A DNA stretch of 47,858 nt, taken from JBFXIE01 sp050176255. Lineage in GTDB: Bacteria; Pseudomonadota; Gammaproteobacteria; Burkholderiales; Burkholderiaceae_C. The stretch lies in the NCBI RefSeq assembly GCF_050176255.1, contig NZ_JBFXIE010000023.1; one strand, 5' to 3'. Under the pieces are notes generated by a model. That model searched no databases. It was not told the DNA's origin and saw nothing but the letters and a program-made list of their open reading frames with translations. The translations under genes were made by a program, and so were the position numbers. Of this stretch, positions 16,341-23,712 are shown in pieces. Positions within the stretch are counted from its first letter, which is position 1; every line of letters starts with the position of its first letter.

Positions 16341-18332
16341 TTACCGCCCGCGCAGGAACAGTGCGTCCAGCTCTTTCATCGACAACTGGCGCCAGGTAGG
16401 GCGGCCGTGGTTGCACTGGTCGCTGCGCTCGGTGACTTCCATCTGGCGCAGCAGGGCGTTCATCTCGTCGATCGTCAGACGGCGGTTGGCGCGCACTGCG
16501 CCGTGGCAGGCCATGGTGGCCAGGATTTCATTGCGCGCGCGCTGCACCACGGTACTGGCGTCGTGCGTGCCCAGCTCGGCCAGCACGCTGCGCGCCAGCT
16601 CCACCGGGTCGCCCTGGGCCAATGTGGTGGGCACGGCGCGCACGGCCAGGGTGCGCGGGGAGAACGGCACCACCTCCAGCCCCAGCACGGCCAGCGTGTC
16701 GGCGTGGGCCTCTGCCGTGGCCACTTCTTCGGGTGTGGCGGCGAAGGTGGCGGGGATCAGCAGCGGCTGGCTGGCGATACGCGCGCCCTGATCCACCTGC
16801 GTTTTGAGCCGCTCATAGACGATGCGCTCATGCGCCGCGTGCATGTCCACCACCACCAGACCCTGCGCGCTCTCTGCCAGGATGTACACGCCGTGAAGCT
16901 GCGCCACGGCCCGGCCCAGGGGCCAGGCGGTGCCTTCGCCAGCGTGGGTGGCTGCTGTGTTGACGCTGGCCCGCGGCGCGGTGGCCAGTGCTGCCGCGGG
17001 TGCCACGTCGGCAGGTGAAGCCGTGGAGGCGGCGGAAGCGGACAAGGACGATACTGCCGACGAAGCGTCCGCAGGCGCCCCCCATAGCGCCTGCAGGTCA
17101 GATACCTTGTGCCCTATGCGTTCATCAAATTTGATAGCTGCTTGCGCTTGCCAGGATTGGGCTAAAGGCTGATGGGACCCAAGCTGGGCTGGCGCAGATT
17201 GCGCGGGCAACGCTGCAGGCGCGGCGACGGGCGCGGTCGCGGTGGATGCGGCGGCGTCGGCAGCCAGCGCCTGCGCACGCGGCGCGGCCAGGGCGCTTTC
17301 CACCGCGCGGCGCACGGCCTGGTGCACCTCGCGGCTGTCGCGAAAGCGCACCTCGATCTTGGTGGGGTGCACGTTCACGTCCACGCGCTGTGGCTCGATC
17401 TGCACGTACAGCGCATACACCGGCTGCCTGTGGCCGTGCAGCACGTCTTCGTAGGCGCTGCGTGCCGCGTGGGTCAGCACCTTGTCGCGCACAAAGCGGC
17501 CGTTGACGTAACAAAACTGCTGATCCGCGCGCGACCGGGCGGCGTCGGGCAGGCCGGCACGGCCCGTGACGATGAGGTTGCCCAGCCGCCCATGCACAGC
17601 CACGGACTGATGGATGAAGTCTTCGCCCAGAACATCGCCCAGCCGCTGCTGCAGCGCGCGCTGGCGTTGGGCGTCGTCGGCAGTGGCGTCGGGGGCAAGG
17701 GTGGCGCGCCATTGCTCGACGAGTTTGCCCTCATGCCAGATGGCAAAGCCCACGTCGGGTCGCGCCAGCGCGTGCCGGCGCACGGCCTCCACGCAGTGGG
17801 CCAGCTCGGTGGCATCGGTTTTCAAAAATTTGCGCCGTGCGGGGGTGGAGAAAAACAGCTCCTTGACCTCCACTGTGGTGCCGCGGCTGCGCGCTGCGGG
17901 GCGCAGTTCGCCGCTGCGTGCATCCAGCAAAAAAGCGCTGGACTGCTCTGCGGTGCGCGACAGCAGCGCCATTTCGGACACCGACGCAATGGCCGCCAGC
18001 GCCTCACCCCGGAAACCCATGGTGGCTACCGACTCCAGGTCGTGCAGGCTGGTGATCTTGCTGGTGGCGTGGCGGCGCAGTGCCACAGGCAATTCGGCCT
18101 GCGCAATGCCCACACCGTCGTCCTCCACGGCAATCAGGCGCACGCCGCCGGCCAGCAGGCGCACGGTGATCTGGGTGGCGCCAGCGTCCAGCGCGTTGTC
18201 CACCAGTTCGCGCACGGCAGACGCGGGGCGCTCCACCACCTCGCCCGCGGCAATCTGGCTGATGAGCTCGTCGGGCAGATCGCGGATGGGGCGGCGGGGT
18301 GGGGTGCAGGTGTCTGGGGGCTGTGCGGTCAC
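16341..18332 (-). CDS. mutL: DNA mismatch repair protein MutL (endonuclease type)
   Basis: MutL couples MutS mismatch recognition to strand incision. The GHKL ATPase half shows ISQIAAGEVVERPASAVRE, DDGVGI and TMGFRGEALAAI. The C-terminal half carries the metal-dependent endonuclease signature in the form D496-M-H-A-x2-E-x4-E (family DQHA-x2-E-x4-E), plus ACHGAVRANRRL and CNHGRPT, so it probably nicks DNA itself without MutH. The GTG at 18332 (VTAQPPDTCTPP) gives 663 residues; no in-frame ATG lies between it and the conserved RDLPDELISQ, and the upstream frame runs through the next gene. Linker residues about 386-404 derive from a repeat copy. Confidence 0.93.
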   Translation of the reverse strand: MTAQPPDTCTPPRRPIRDLPDELISQIAAGEVVERPASAVRELVDNALDAGATQITVRLLAGGVRLIAVEDDGVGIAQAELPVALRRHATSKITSLHDLESVATMGFRGEALAAIASVSEMALLSRTAEQSSAFLLDARSGELRPAARSRGTTVEVKELFFSTPARRKFLKTDATELAHCVEAVRRHALARPDVGFAIWHEGKLVEQWRATLAPDATADDAQRQRALQQRLGDVLGEDFIHQSVAVHGRLGNLIVTGRAGLPDAARSRADQQFCYVNGRFVRDKVLTHAARSAYEDVLHGHRQPVYALYVQIEPQRVDVNVHPTKIEVRFRDSREVHQAVRRAVESALAAPRAQALAADAAASTATAPVAAPAALPAQSAPAQLGSHQPLAQSWQAQAAIKFDERIGHKVSDLQALWGAPADASSAVSSLSASAASTASPADVAPAAALATAPRASVNTAATHAGEGTAWPLGRAVAQLHGVYILAESAQGLVVVDMHAAHERIVYERLKTQVDQGARIASQPLLIPATFAATPEEVATAEAHADTLAVLGLEVVPFSPRTLAVRAVPTTLAQGDPVELARSVLAELGTHDASTVVQRARNEILATMACHGAVRANRRLTIDEMNALLRQMEVTERSDQCNHGRPTWRQLSMKELDALFLRGR
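17122..17173 (+). repeat. Dispersed palindromic repeat, copy inside mutL
   Basis: TTTGATAGCTGCTTGCGCTTG followed by TTGGGCTAAAGGCT aligns with the repeat core and 3' arm over about 45 bases. It lies in the interdomain linker of MutL and is read in antisense orientation as LAQSWQAQAAIKFDER. The linker of MutL is variable and disordered, so an insert is tolerable. Confidence 0.6.
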
Positions 18333-18388
18333 GCGGCGGATTCTAGGCGCCTGACCGATGTCGGCGCCTGTGGGGGCTGCTGATGGTT

Positions 18389-18652
18389 TCAGCGGCGGCG
18401 ACCGTGGCCGCGGTCGTACCCGCGATCGTTGTCGCGGCCCACTTCGTTGCCGATCAGGGCACCGGCCGCGGCGCCGCCGACCGTGCCCAGCGTGGAGCCA
18501 AAAACCGCGTTGCCCACCAGGCCGCCAGCCACGGCACCAACGCCCGTGCCCAACTGGGCATTGGTGGGGCGGTGGGCGCAGCCGCCCAGCGCCACAGCGC
18601 CGGTCAGCAGCAGTGCAAAGGCCAGGGAGCGGGGGAGTTGGAGTGTGCTCAT
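18389..18652 (-). CDS. Glycine-zipper lipoprotein
   Basis: An 87-residue lipoprotein. A type II signal peptide ends in a lipobox (AVALGGC, Cys at about 25), followed by a glycine-zipper segment (GTGVGAVAGGLVGNAVFGST and GGAAAGALIGNEVG) and a charged tail (GRDNDRGYDRGHGRRR). Glycine-zipper proteins of the SlyB/OsmB/YMGG type sit in the outer membrane and are often stress induced, but the exact role is unknown. It lies upstream of mutL on the same strand, 56 bases before its start. A perfect 15-bp palindrome (18735-18749) lies upstream. Confidence 0.85.
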   Translation of the reverse strand: MSTLQLPRSLAFALLLTGAVALGGCAHRPTNAQLGTGVGAVAGGLVGNAVFGSTLGTVGGAAAGALIGNEVGRDNDRGYDRGHGRRR

Positions 18653-18734
18653 GGGGTGGGTTCCTTTTCAAACGGGGTGGGCAGGTGGCGCATGGATCAC
18701 TCCGCCTTGCCTGCGCAGCGGTGATTTGCTTTGC

Positions 18735-18749
18735 CGTTCACTGTGAACG
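18735..18749. promoter_or_regulatory. Perfect 15-bp palindrome, possible operator
   Basis: CGTTCAC-T-GTGAACG is a perfect 7-1-7 dyad located 83 bases upstream of the lipoprotein gene and 140 bases before dedA, in their shared divergent promoter region. It does not match the LexA, Fur or Crp consensus that I know. Confidence 0.45.
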
Positions 18750-18888
18750 TACCGCGTAAAGTGTGATCCGGGTTTTGTTTGCCAAGAGCCAACAAATGTG
18801 AGCAATTGCCACCGCTACCGTGCAGCGTCCAGGGGTTTGCAGGCGGGGGGTACATTACGGCGCACCCTGGCAACAAGAGGCAAGAATT

Positions 18889-19551
18889 TTGGAAGTCATC
18901 TCCTTTCTGATCGATTTCATCCTGAATGTGGACAAGCATCTGGCGGCTTTTGTGGCCAGCTACGGGCCATGGGTTTATGCGCTGCTGTTCCTCATCGTGT
19001 TTGTCGAAACCGGCGTGGTGGTCATGCCTTTCCTGCCCGGCGATTCGCTGCTGTTTGTGGTGGGGGCGCTGTGCGGCGCGGGGTTGATGAACTTTCCGTT
19101 GGCCTGCGCGGTGCTGCTGGTGGCGGCCGTTTTGGGCGACCAGTGCAACTACAGCATCGGGCGGTACTTTGGCCCGAAGGTGTTCCAGTGGGAAAGCTCG
19201 CGCTGGTTCAACAAAAAGGCCTTCGACCAGGCCCATGCGTTTTACGAGCGTTACGGCGGCATCACCATCGTGCTGGCGCGCTTCATGCCCTTCATCCGCA
19301 CCTTCGCGCCGTTTGTGGCGGGCGTGGCCGTCATGGGGCGCGCCAAGTTCACGGCCTACAACGTGGGCGGGGCCATTTTGTGGGTGCTGGGCATCTGCAC
19401 GGCAGGTTACTTTTTTGGCAACCTGGCCTGGGTGCAGCAGCACCTGGACAAAATCATCTGGGCCTTGATTCTGGTGCCGGGGCTGATCGCCATAGGCGGC
19501 GCATGGCATGCGGGGCGCAAGTCCAGGGCGCAAGAAGTTGCTATGGATTAA
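18889..19551 (+). CDS. DedA family membrane protein
   Basis: DedA/SNARE-associated proteins are inner-membrane transporters tied to polyprenyl-phosphate or phospholipid recycling and pH tolerance. The TTG start at 18889 has AAGAGG eight bases upstream and gives 220 residues beginning MEVISFLIDFILNVD. Typical motifs follow: FVETGVVVMPFLPGDSLLF, the GDQCNYSIGRYFG loop, and the catalytic-like FMPFIRTFAPFVAG. At least four membrane segments are present. The last codons (EVAMD, then TAA) lie inside a dispersed-repeat copy. Confidence 0.9.
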   Translation: MEVISFLIDFILNVDKHLAAFVASYGPWVYALLFLIVFVETGVVVMPFLPGDSLLFVVGALCGAGLMNFPLACAVLLVAAVLGDQCNYSIGRYFGPKVFQWESSRWFNKKAFDQAHAFYERYGGITIVLARFMPFIRTFAPFVAGVAVMGRAKFTAYNVGGAILWVLGICTAGYFFGNLAWVQQHLDKIIWALILVPGLIAIGGAWHAGRKSRAQEVAMD

Positions 19552-19595
19552 ATAGCTACAAGCGCTTGATTGATAAGCGCCAGAGCCTGTTTTGA
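19538..19595 (+). repeat. Dispersed palindromic repeat, copy at the dedA 3' end
   Basis: The copy begins TTGCTATGGATTAAATAGCT, continues with AGCGCTT-GATTGAT-AAGCGCC (stem GCGCTT/AAGCGC) and ends GAGCCTGTTTTGA. Its 5' end carries the dedA stop codon. It aligns over its full 58 bases with the copy at 30818, and the two are the best pair in the window. Confidence 0.75.
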
Positions 19596-19602
19596 ATACA
19601 TA

Positions 19603-19634
19603 ACGCCACTGCCCGCCCGCAGTGGTGTTTTTTA
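19603..19634 (+). terminator. Intrinsic terminator after dedA
   Basis: ACGCCACTGC (19603-19612) pairs with GCAGTGGTGT (19619-19628) in a 10-bp stem with one G-U pair and a six-base loop, then a T-run to 19633. It ends dedA just after the repeat copy, and faces the cupin gene coming the other way. Confidence 0.75.
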
Positions 19635-19665
19635 TGGTGTCGCCCGTCTGGCACCCGCCGTGCCA

Positions 19666-19998
19666 TCAGGCAGGGGCCAGGCAGATGGTCACCAGCAGCG
19701 ATGTGTGCGTGACAGCGCGCAACCCGTGCGGCGTGCGCGGCGCCAGGTGCACAAAGTCGCCCTGGTGCAGCAGCCGTGTGCTGTCGCCGGTCTGGAAGGC
19801 CACCTCGCCCTCCAGGCACTGCACGGTGATCTCGCCGGGCGTGTCGTGCTGGCGCAGCTCTTTGCCTGCAGGCAGCACGACGCGGATCACCTCCAACTGC
19901 CGTGCCTTGATGAGGGCTGCGGTGGTGGCCTGCGCCAGGTGCGGCCCCAGGGGCCGGACGCTGACGACTTCACCGGACTGGGCGTGGGGCAATGCCAT
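19666..19998 (-). CDS. Small single-domain cupin protein
   Basis: A 110-residue cupin. The two half-motifs are visible as LPAGKELRQHDTPGEITVQCLEGEVAF and QGDFVHLAPRTPHGLRAV, so a metal site from His and Glu residues is likely. The start at 19998 (MALPHAQSGEV) has an AGGAG ribosome site (ACCAGGAGATTGCC). Such stand-alone cupins have many roles and I cannot assign one. It lies 10 bases downstream of the amiC stop region on the same strand but with its own start site, so co-transcription with tsaE-amiC is possible. Confidence 0.8.
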   Translation of the reverse strand: MALPHAQSGEVVSVRPLGPHLAQATTAALIKARQLEVIRVVLPAGKELRQHDTPGEITVQCLEGEVAFQTGDSTRLLHQGDFVHLAPRTPHGLRAVTHTSLLVTICLAPA

Positions 19999-20050
19999 GG
20001 CAATCTCCTGGTTGCGGGCGCAGCGCCGGTCGCCCCGGCCTGCGCCGGGA

Positions 20051-21655
20051 TTACACGCTGCGGCTGCGCGCCAGCGGCGGGTTCTTGGCAAAGTAGCGCT
20101 TGATGCCGCGTATCAACGCATCGGCCAGCTGCTCCTGGTAGGCCGCCGTGCGCAGCTTGGCTTCTTCCTCAGGGTTGCTGATGAAGGCAGTCTCCACCAG
20201 CACGCTGGGAATGTCGGGCGCCTTGAGCACCGCAAAGCCCGCCTGCTCCACGCGCGGCTTGTGCAACCGGCCCACGTTGCCTATCTCGCCCAGCAGCACG
20301 CTGCCCAGCTTGATGCTGTCGTTGATTTGCGCGGTGGTGCTCATGTCCAGCAGCGCGCGCTGCACATGCCGGTCTTGCTGTGCGCCCAGGTTCACGCCGC
20401 CGATCAGGTCGGCCTCGTTTTCCTTGTTGGCCAGCCAGCGCGCGGCCGAGCTGGACGCCCCCCCCTGACTCAGCGCAAACACGCTGGCGCCGCGTGCAGC
20501 GGGGTTGGTGAAGGCGTCGGCGTGGATGGATACGAACAGGTCGGCCTGGACACGACGGGCCTTGTCCACGCGCGCCGCCAGGGGCACGAAGTAGTCGGCA
20601 TCGCGTGTGAGAAAAGCGCGCATGGGGTTGCCGCCCACCTGGCTGGCGTTGATGCGGTCGCGCAGCAGGCGCGCCACCCGCAGCACCACGTCTTTCTCGC
20701 GCGTGCCGCCAGGGCCGATGGCGCCGGGGTCTTCGCCGCCGTGACCAGGGTCCAGCGCGATGATGATCAGGCGGTCTGTCTCGCGTGCAGCGCCAGCCGC
20801 AGCGTTTGCGCGGGGCGGTGCGGTGGGCGCGGCGGCTGCGGCCGGGGCTGTGGGCGTTGCGGACGTCGTGGCTGCAGTGGTTGGTGGGGAGCCGGCCTGC
20901 GCAGCGGCGGGCGCCGCAGGCTTGATCGTGTGCTGCGCAATCAGATCGGCCAGGGGATCCGGGTGCGAGGCGGCGGCGGAAGGCGGTGCCGCAGCCACGG
21001 ATGGCACAGGTTTTGGCGTGGCAGCGTGCGCGCCAGGCCCGGCAGAGTCTTGCGTCAGCGCCAGCGGTGCTTTGGCGGGGGGGGCTGGCTGCAGCGCCTG
21101 GGTATCGGCAGGGCTGGACGGGGTGGCGGACATGGCCTGGGCCGGGGCCGGTGGGGCCGCCTGCGCCGCGTCGCGCAGGCGCTCGGTGATCAGCGCGGAC
21201 AGCGGATCAGGCGCCTCGGTGGGGTAGAGGTCAAACACCAGGCGGTGCTGGTAGGCCGCCACCGGCTTGAGTGAAAACACCTGGGGCTGCGCCGCCTGCT
21301 TGAGATCCAGCACCAGACGCACCACGCCGGGGGCGTTCTGGCCAACGCGAATGCGGGCGATGTTGGGGTCGTCGGCCCGCACCTTGGCCACCAGCTCGCG
21401 CAGCGAGGGGCTCAGATCAAGGCCCTCGATGTCCACGGCCAGGCGCGGCGGCGTGGGGATGAAAAATTGCTTGGCGTTGAGCGGGCGGTCGGACTCGATG
21501 GTCACGCGAGAGTAGTCGGCTGCAGGCCATACGCGCACAGCCACGATGGTGGCGCCGCGCGCAATCTGCTGGCGGCCCAGCAGCAACACCAGCGCGCCAG
21601 ATTGCAGCAGCAGGCGGCGCAAGGGATGCGGATGGCGGGGGGGCGCATTGCTCAT
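20051..21655 (-). CDS. amiC: N-acetylmuramoyl-L-alanine amidase (AmiC-like)
   Basis: A periplasmic zinc amidase that splits septal murein to separate daughter cells. The N-terminus has a twin-arginine signal (RRLLLQSGALVLLL, RR at 13-14), as in E. coli AmiC. An AMIN domain (about 35-155) directs it to the septum. A Pro/Ala/Thr-rich linker (about 170-290) precedes the Amidase_3 domain (about 295-525), with DPGHGG, a conserved Glu (TREKD), SIHADA and the catalytic VETAFISNPEEE. At 534 residues it is longer than E. coli AmiC because of the linker. Its ATG overlaps the tsaE stop (ATGA). Confidence 0.93.
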   Translation of the reverse strand: MSNAPPRHPHPLRRLLLQSGALVLLLGRQQIARGATIVAVRVWPAADYSRVTIESDRPLNAKQFFIPTPPRLAVDIEGLDLSPSLRELVAKVRADDPNIARIRVGQNAPGVVRLVLDLKQAAQPQVFSLKPVAAYQHRLVFDLYPTEAPDPLSALITERLRDAAQAAPPAPAQAMSATPSSPADTQALQPAPPAKAPLALTQDSAGPGAHAATPKPVPSVAAAPPSAAASHPDPLADLIAQHTIKPAAPAAAQAGSPPTTAATTSATPTAPAAAAAPTAPPRANAAAGAARETDRLIIIALDPGHGGEDPGAIGPGGTREKDVVLRVARLLRDRINASQVGGNPMRAFLTRDADYFVPLAARVDKARRVQADLFVSIHADAFTNPAARGASVFALSQGGASSSAARWLANKENEADLIGGVNLGAQQDRHVQRALLDMSTTAQINDSIKLGSVLLGEIGNVGRLHKPRVEQAGFAVLKAPDIPSVLVETAFISNPEEEAKLRTAAYQEQLADALIRGIKRYFAKNPPLARSRSV

Positions 21656-22191
21656 GGGGTGTCCAGTCCTTGGAGTAGGGCGCTGCCGCGGGGTGTGCCG
21701 GCTTGCAGCGTCACGAGCCGGGCCGAATCATCCCCCGCTTCAATGTAAATAGCAATATCCGCAGGTGGGACAAGGGTTCCTGCGTTGTCAGGCCACTCGG
21801 CCAGCTTCAGCCCAGGGCTGGCGAAAATGTCGCGAAAGCCTGCATCCTCCCACTCACGCGGGTCGTTGAAACGGTAGAAGTCGAAGTGCCAGATGTTCAG
21901 TCCAGGCGTGTCCACTCCCGGAGTGTCCAGCCCCGGTGCGTGGTGCGGCTCGACGACGGCGTAGGTGGGGCTTTTGATGCGCCCGGTCACGCCCAGCGCG
22001 CGCAGCAGATGGCGCACCAGCGTGGTTTTGCCCGCGCCCAGATCGCCGCGCAGGGCGATGAAGGCATTGCGCACGCCGGGCTGTGCGGCCAGACGCGCGG
22101 CAAAGCGTGCCGTGTCGTCCTCATCGTTCCAGCGCAGCGCCAGACGCTGCGGCGTTTCTACAATCGATGCTTGATGGTGTGCAGCAGTCAA
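21652..22191 (-). CDS. tsaE: tRNA t6A biosynthesis ATPase TsaE
   Basis: TsaE is the ATPase needed with TsaB, TsaD and TsaC for the t6A37 modification of ANN-decoding tRNAs. The Walker A is LRGDLGAGKTTLV, with SPTYAVVEP and HFDFYRFNDPREWEDAGFRD as in the family. The TTG at 22191 is preceded by GAGGAA at six bases and gives 179 residues. This overlaps the divergent queG start by 18 bases. An unusual insertion before HFDFYRF reads PGLDTPGVDTPGLN and is coded by 15-bp tandem repeats. The stop overlaps amiC. TsaE-AmiC pairing is common in proteobacteria. Confidence 0.9.
   Translation of the reverse strand: MTAAHHQASIVETPQRLALRWNDEDDTARFAARLAAQPGVRNAFIALRGDLGAGKTTLVRHLLRALGVTGRIKSPTYAVVEPHHAPGLDTPGVDTPGLNIWHFDFYRFNDPREWEDAGFRDIFASPGLKLAEWPDNAGTLVPPADIAIYIEAGDDSARLVTLQAGTPRGSALLQGLDTP
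21898..21939 (-). repeat. 15-bp tandem repeat inside tsaE
   Basis: Two full 15-bp units and part of a third code for PGLDT-PGVDT-PGLN just before the conserved HFDFYRF of TsaE. The number of units probably varies between strains, because the unit length keeps the frame. Confidence 0.65.
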
Positions 22192-23262
22192 CTCGTTCCT
22201 CAAATTCAAGGCTGGGCCCGTGAGCTGGGATTTTCCCAAATCAAGGTGGCCGGCGTGGACTTGTCCAGCGCCGAGCGTGGATTGATGCAATGGCTGGCCC
22301 AAGGGTTCCATGGTGATATGCATTACATGGCCGCGCATGGCATGAAGCGTGCCCGCCCGGCCGAATTGGTGCCAGGCACCGTGAGTGTGATCACCGCGCG
22401 CATGGACTATCTGCCGCGCAGCACGCCCGTGGATGCACCGCACGGCTGGCAGGCCATCGAATTCGACCGCCTGGACCGTCCTGCCGAGGCCATCGTGTCC
22501 CTCTATGCCCGGGGGCGGGATTACCACAAAGTGCTGCGCGCGCGGCTGCAAAAGCTGAGCGACCGCATTGCGCAAGCAGTGGGTCCGTTTGGCCACCGTG
22601 TGTTCACCGACTCGGCTCCCGTGCTGGAGGCAGAGCTGGCGCAGCGCAGCGGCCAGGGCTGGCGCGGCAAGCACACGCTGGTGCTGAGCCGCGAGGCGGG
22701 CTCCATGTTTTTCCTGGGTGAAATTTATGTGGACATGCTCTTGCCGTCCACCGAGCCCGTCACCGAGCACTGCGGCAGTTGCCGCGCCTGCATCGACGTG
22801 TGCCCCACGCAGGCCATCGTGGCTCCCTACCGCCTGGATGCGCGCCGCTGCATCTCGTACCTGACCATCGAGCACGCGGGGCCCATCCCCCTGGAGCTGC
22901 GACCGCTCATGGGCAACCGCATCTACGGCTGCGACGACTGTCAGCTGATCTGCCCCTGGAACAAATTTGCCCAGACCAGCAGCCTGCCAGACTTTGATCC
23001 GCGCGCTGGTCTGGTGGGGCGGCAGCTGGTGCACCTGTTTGCCTGGGACGAGGACACTTTCCTGCGCATGACCGAGGGTGGCCCGATACGCCGCATAGGC
23101 CACGAGCGCTGGCTGCGCAACATTGCCGTGGCGCTGGGCAATGCACTGCGCGCTACGAGTGATGCCGGCGTACGCGCGGCCCTGCAGTCGCGGACGCAGC
23201 ACAACAGCGCGCTGGTGCAAGAGCATGTGGCCTGGGCGCTGGCGCAGGATGTGAACCACTGA
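22174..23262 (+). CDS. queG: Epoxyqueuosine reductase QueG
   Basis: QueG reduces epoxyqueuosine to queuosine at the wobble base of GUN-anticodon tRNAs, using cobalamin and two [4Fe-4S] clusters. The 362-residue protein has the first ferredoxin motif CGSCRACIDVCPTQAI and the second CDDCQLICPWN, after a cobalamin-binding half with the Asp-containing DSAPVLEAELAQRSG. The ATG at 22174 gives MVCSSQLVPQIQGWARELGF. It diverges from tsaE, and the two coding regions overlap by 18 bases, so their promoters must lie inside the opposite gene. Confidence 0.93.
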   Translation: MVCSSQLVPQIQGWARELGFSQIKVAGVDLSSAERGLMQWLAQGFHGDMHYMAAHGMKRARPAELVPGTVSVITARMDYLPRSTPVDAPHGWQAIEFDRLDRPAEAIVSLYARGRDYHKVLRARLQKLSDRIAQAVGPFGHRVFTDSAPVLEAELAQRSGQGWRGKHTLVLSREAGSMFFLGEIYVDMLLPSTEPVTEHCGSCRACIDVCPTQAIVAPYRLDARRCISYLTIEHAGPIPLELRPLMGNRIYGCDDCQLICPWNKFAQTSSLPDFDPRAGLVGRQLVHLFAWDEDTFLRMTEGGPIRRIGHERWLRNIAVALGNALRATSDAGVRAALQSRTQHNSALVQEHVAWALAQDVNH

Positions 23263-23712
23263 GCAACGCCGATCGGCCCCGGCCGCGGAGGAGATGCGTG
23301 GGACGCGACGCAGGGAACGTGGGGTGGAAAGCCGCGACACAGGGCCGTGAAGGATGCGCTGACGCTGAGATGGCCGTGGTTCGCACCACCGCGCGTCCAC
23401 GCATCAGGTGATCGGCCGTGGAGCCGAACTTATGGTAAATCTTGTTGCGATTGTGTATGTATCCACTATGCTTTGCGTGTTGCTTGTCGTATCACCGCTG
23501 TAATGAGAAGAAGGACAGGGCCTGAGAGGAATGAAGTGTTGAAAGCTTGGTAATTTTTAGTAAGCCATCTCGCAAGAATATGTGTTAAATGAGGATTGCA
23601 AAAGACGGTTTGCGCAGAACGTGTTGAATATTTGATGGTCAGGCCCTGGTAAGGCTAATGCGGTTGATTTTCTGGTGTTCGCGCCCGGTGCTGGGGCGCA
23701 ATGGGAGTGGAG
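23263..23712 (+). promoter_or_regulatory. 450-bp AT-rich leader before the sugar transferase
   Basis: No gene is recognised in this gap. From about 23430 base composition drops well below that of the flanks. A possible promoter is TTGCGA (23445-23450), 16 bases, TATGCT (23467-23472). A perfect inverted repeat follows: CAGGGCCTGA (23516-23525) with TCAGGCCCTG (23639-23648), enclosing 113 bases that contain a GCAAA/TTTGC hairpin (23598-23613). A GCGCCC/GGGCGC hairpin lies directly before the ribosome site. This looks like a structured 5' leader of unknown type. An ORF at 23347-23553 in the gap has no protein features. Confidence 0.4.

Noticed and set aside
16045..16416. Longer minus-strand frame upstream of gdhA with PPGPPAPPG repeats
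   Set aside because: It is produced by the C-runs complementary to the G-tract cluster at 16298-16339 and continues into mutL. The usual GdhA length is reached from ATG 16044.
21740..21775. Repeat-like TGTAAATAGCAATATCCGC inside tsaE
   Set aside because: It codes for the conserved VPPADIAIYIE part of TsaE and only the first half matches, so chance or protein constraint is more likely.
23347..23553. Open frame of 68 codons in the queG-sugar transferase gap
   Set aside because: It has no protein features, no ribosome site and mixed composition. It overlaps the putative leader promoter.
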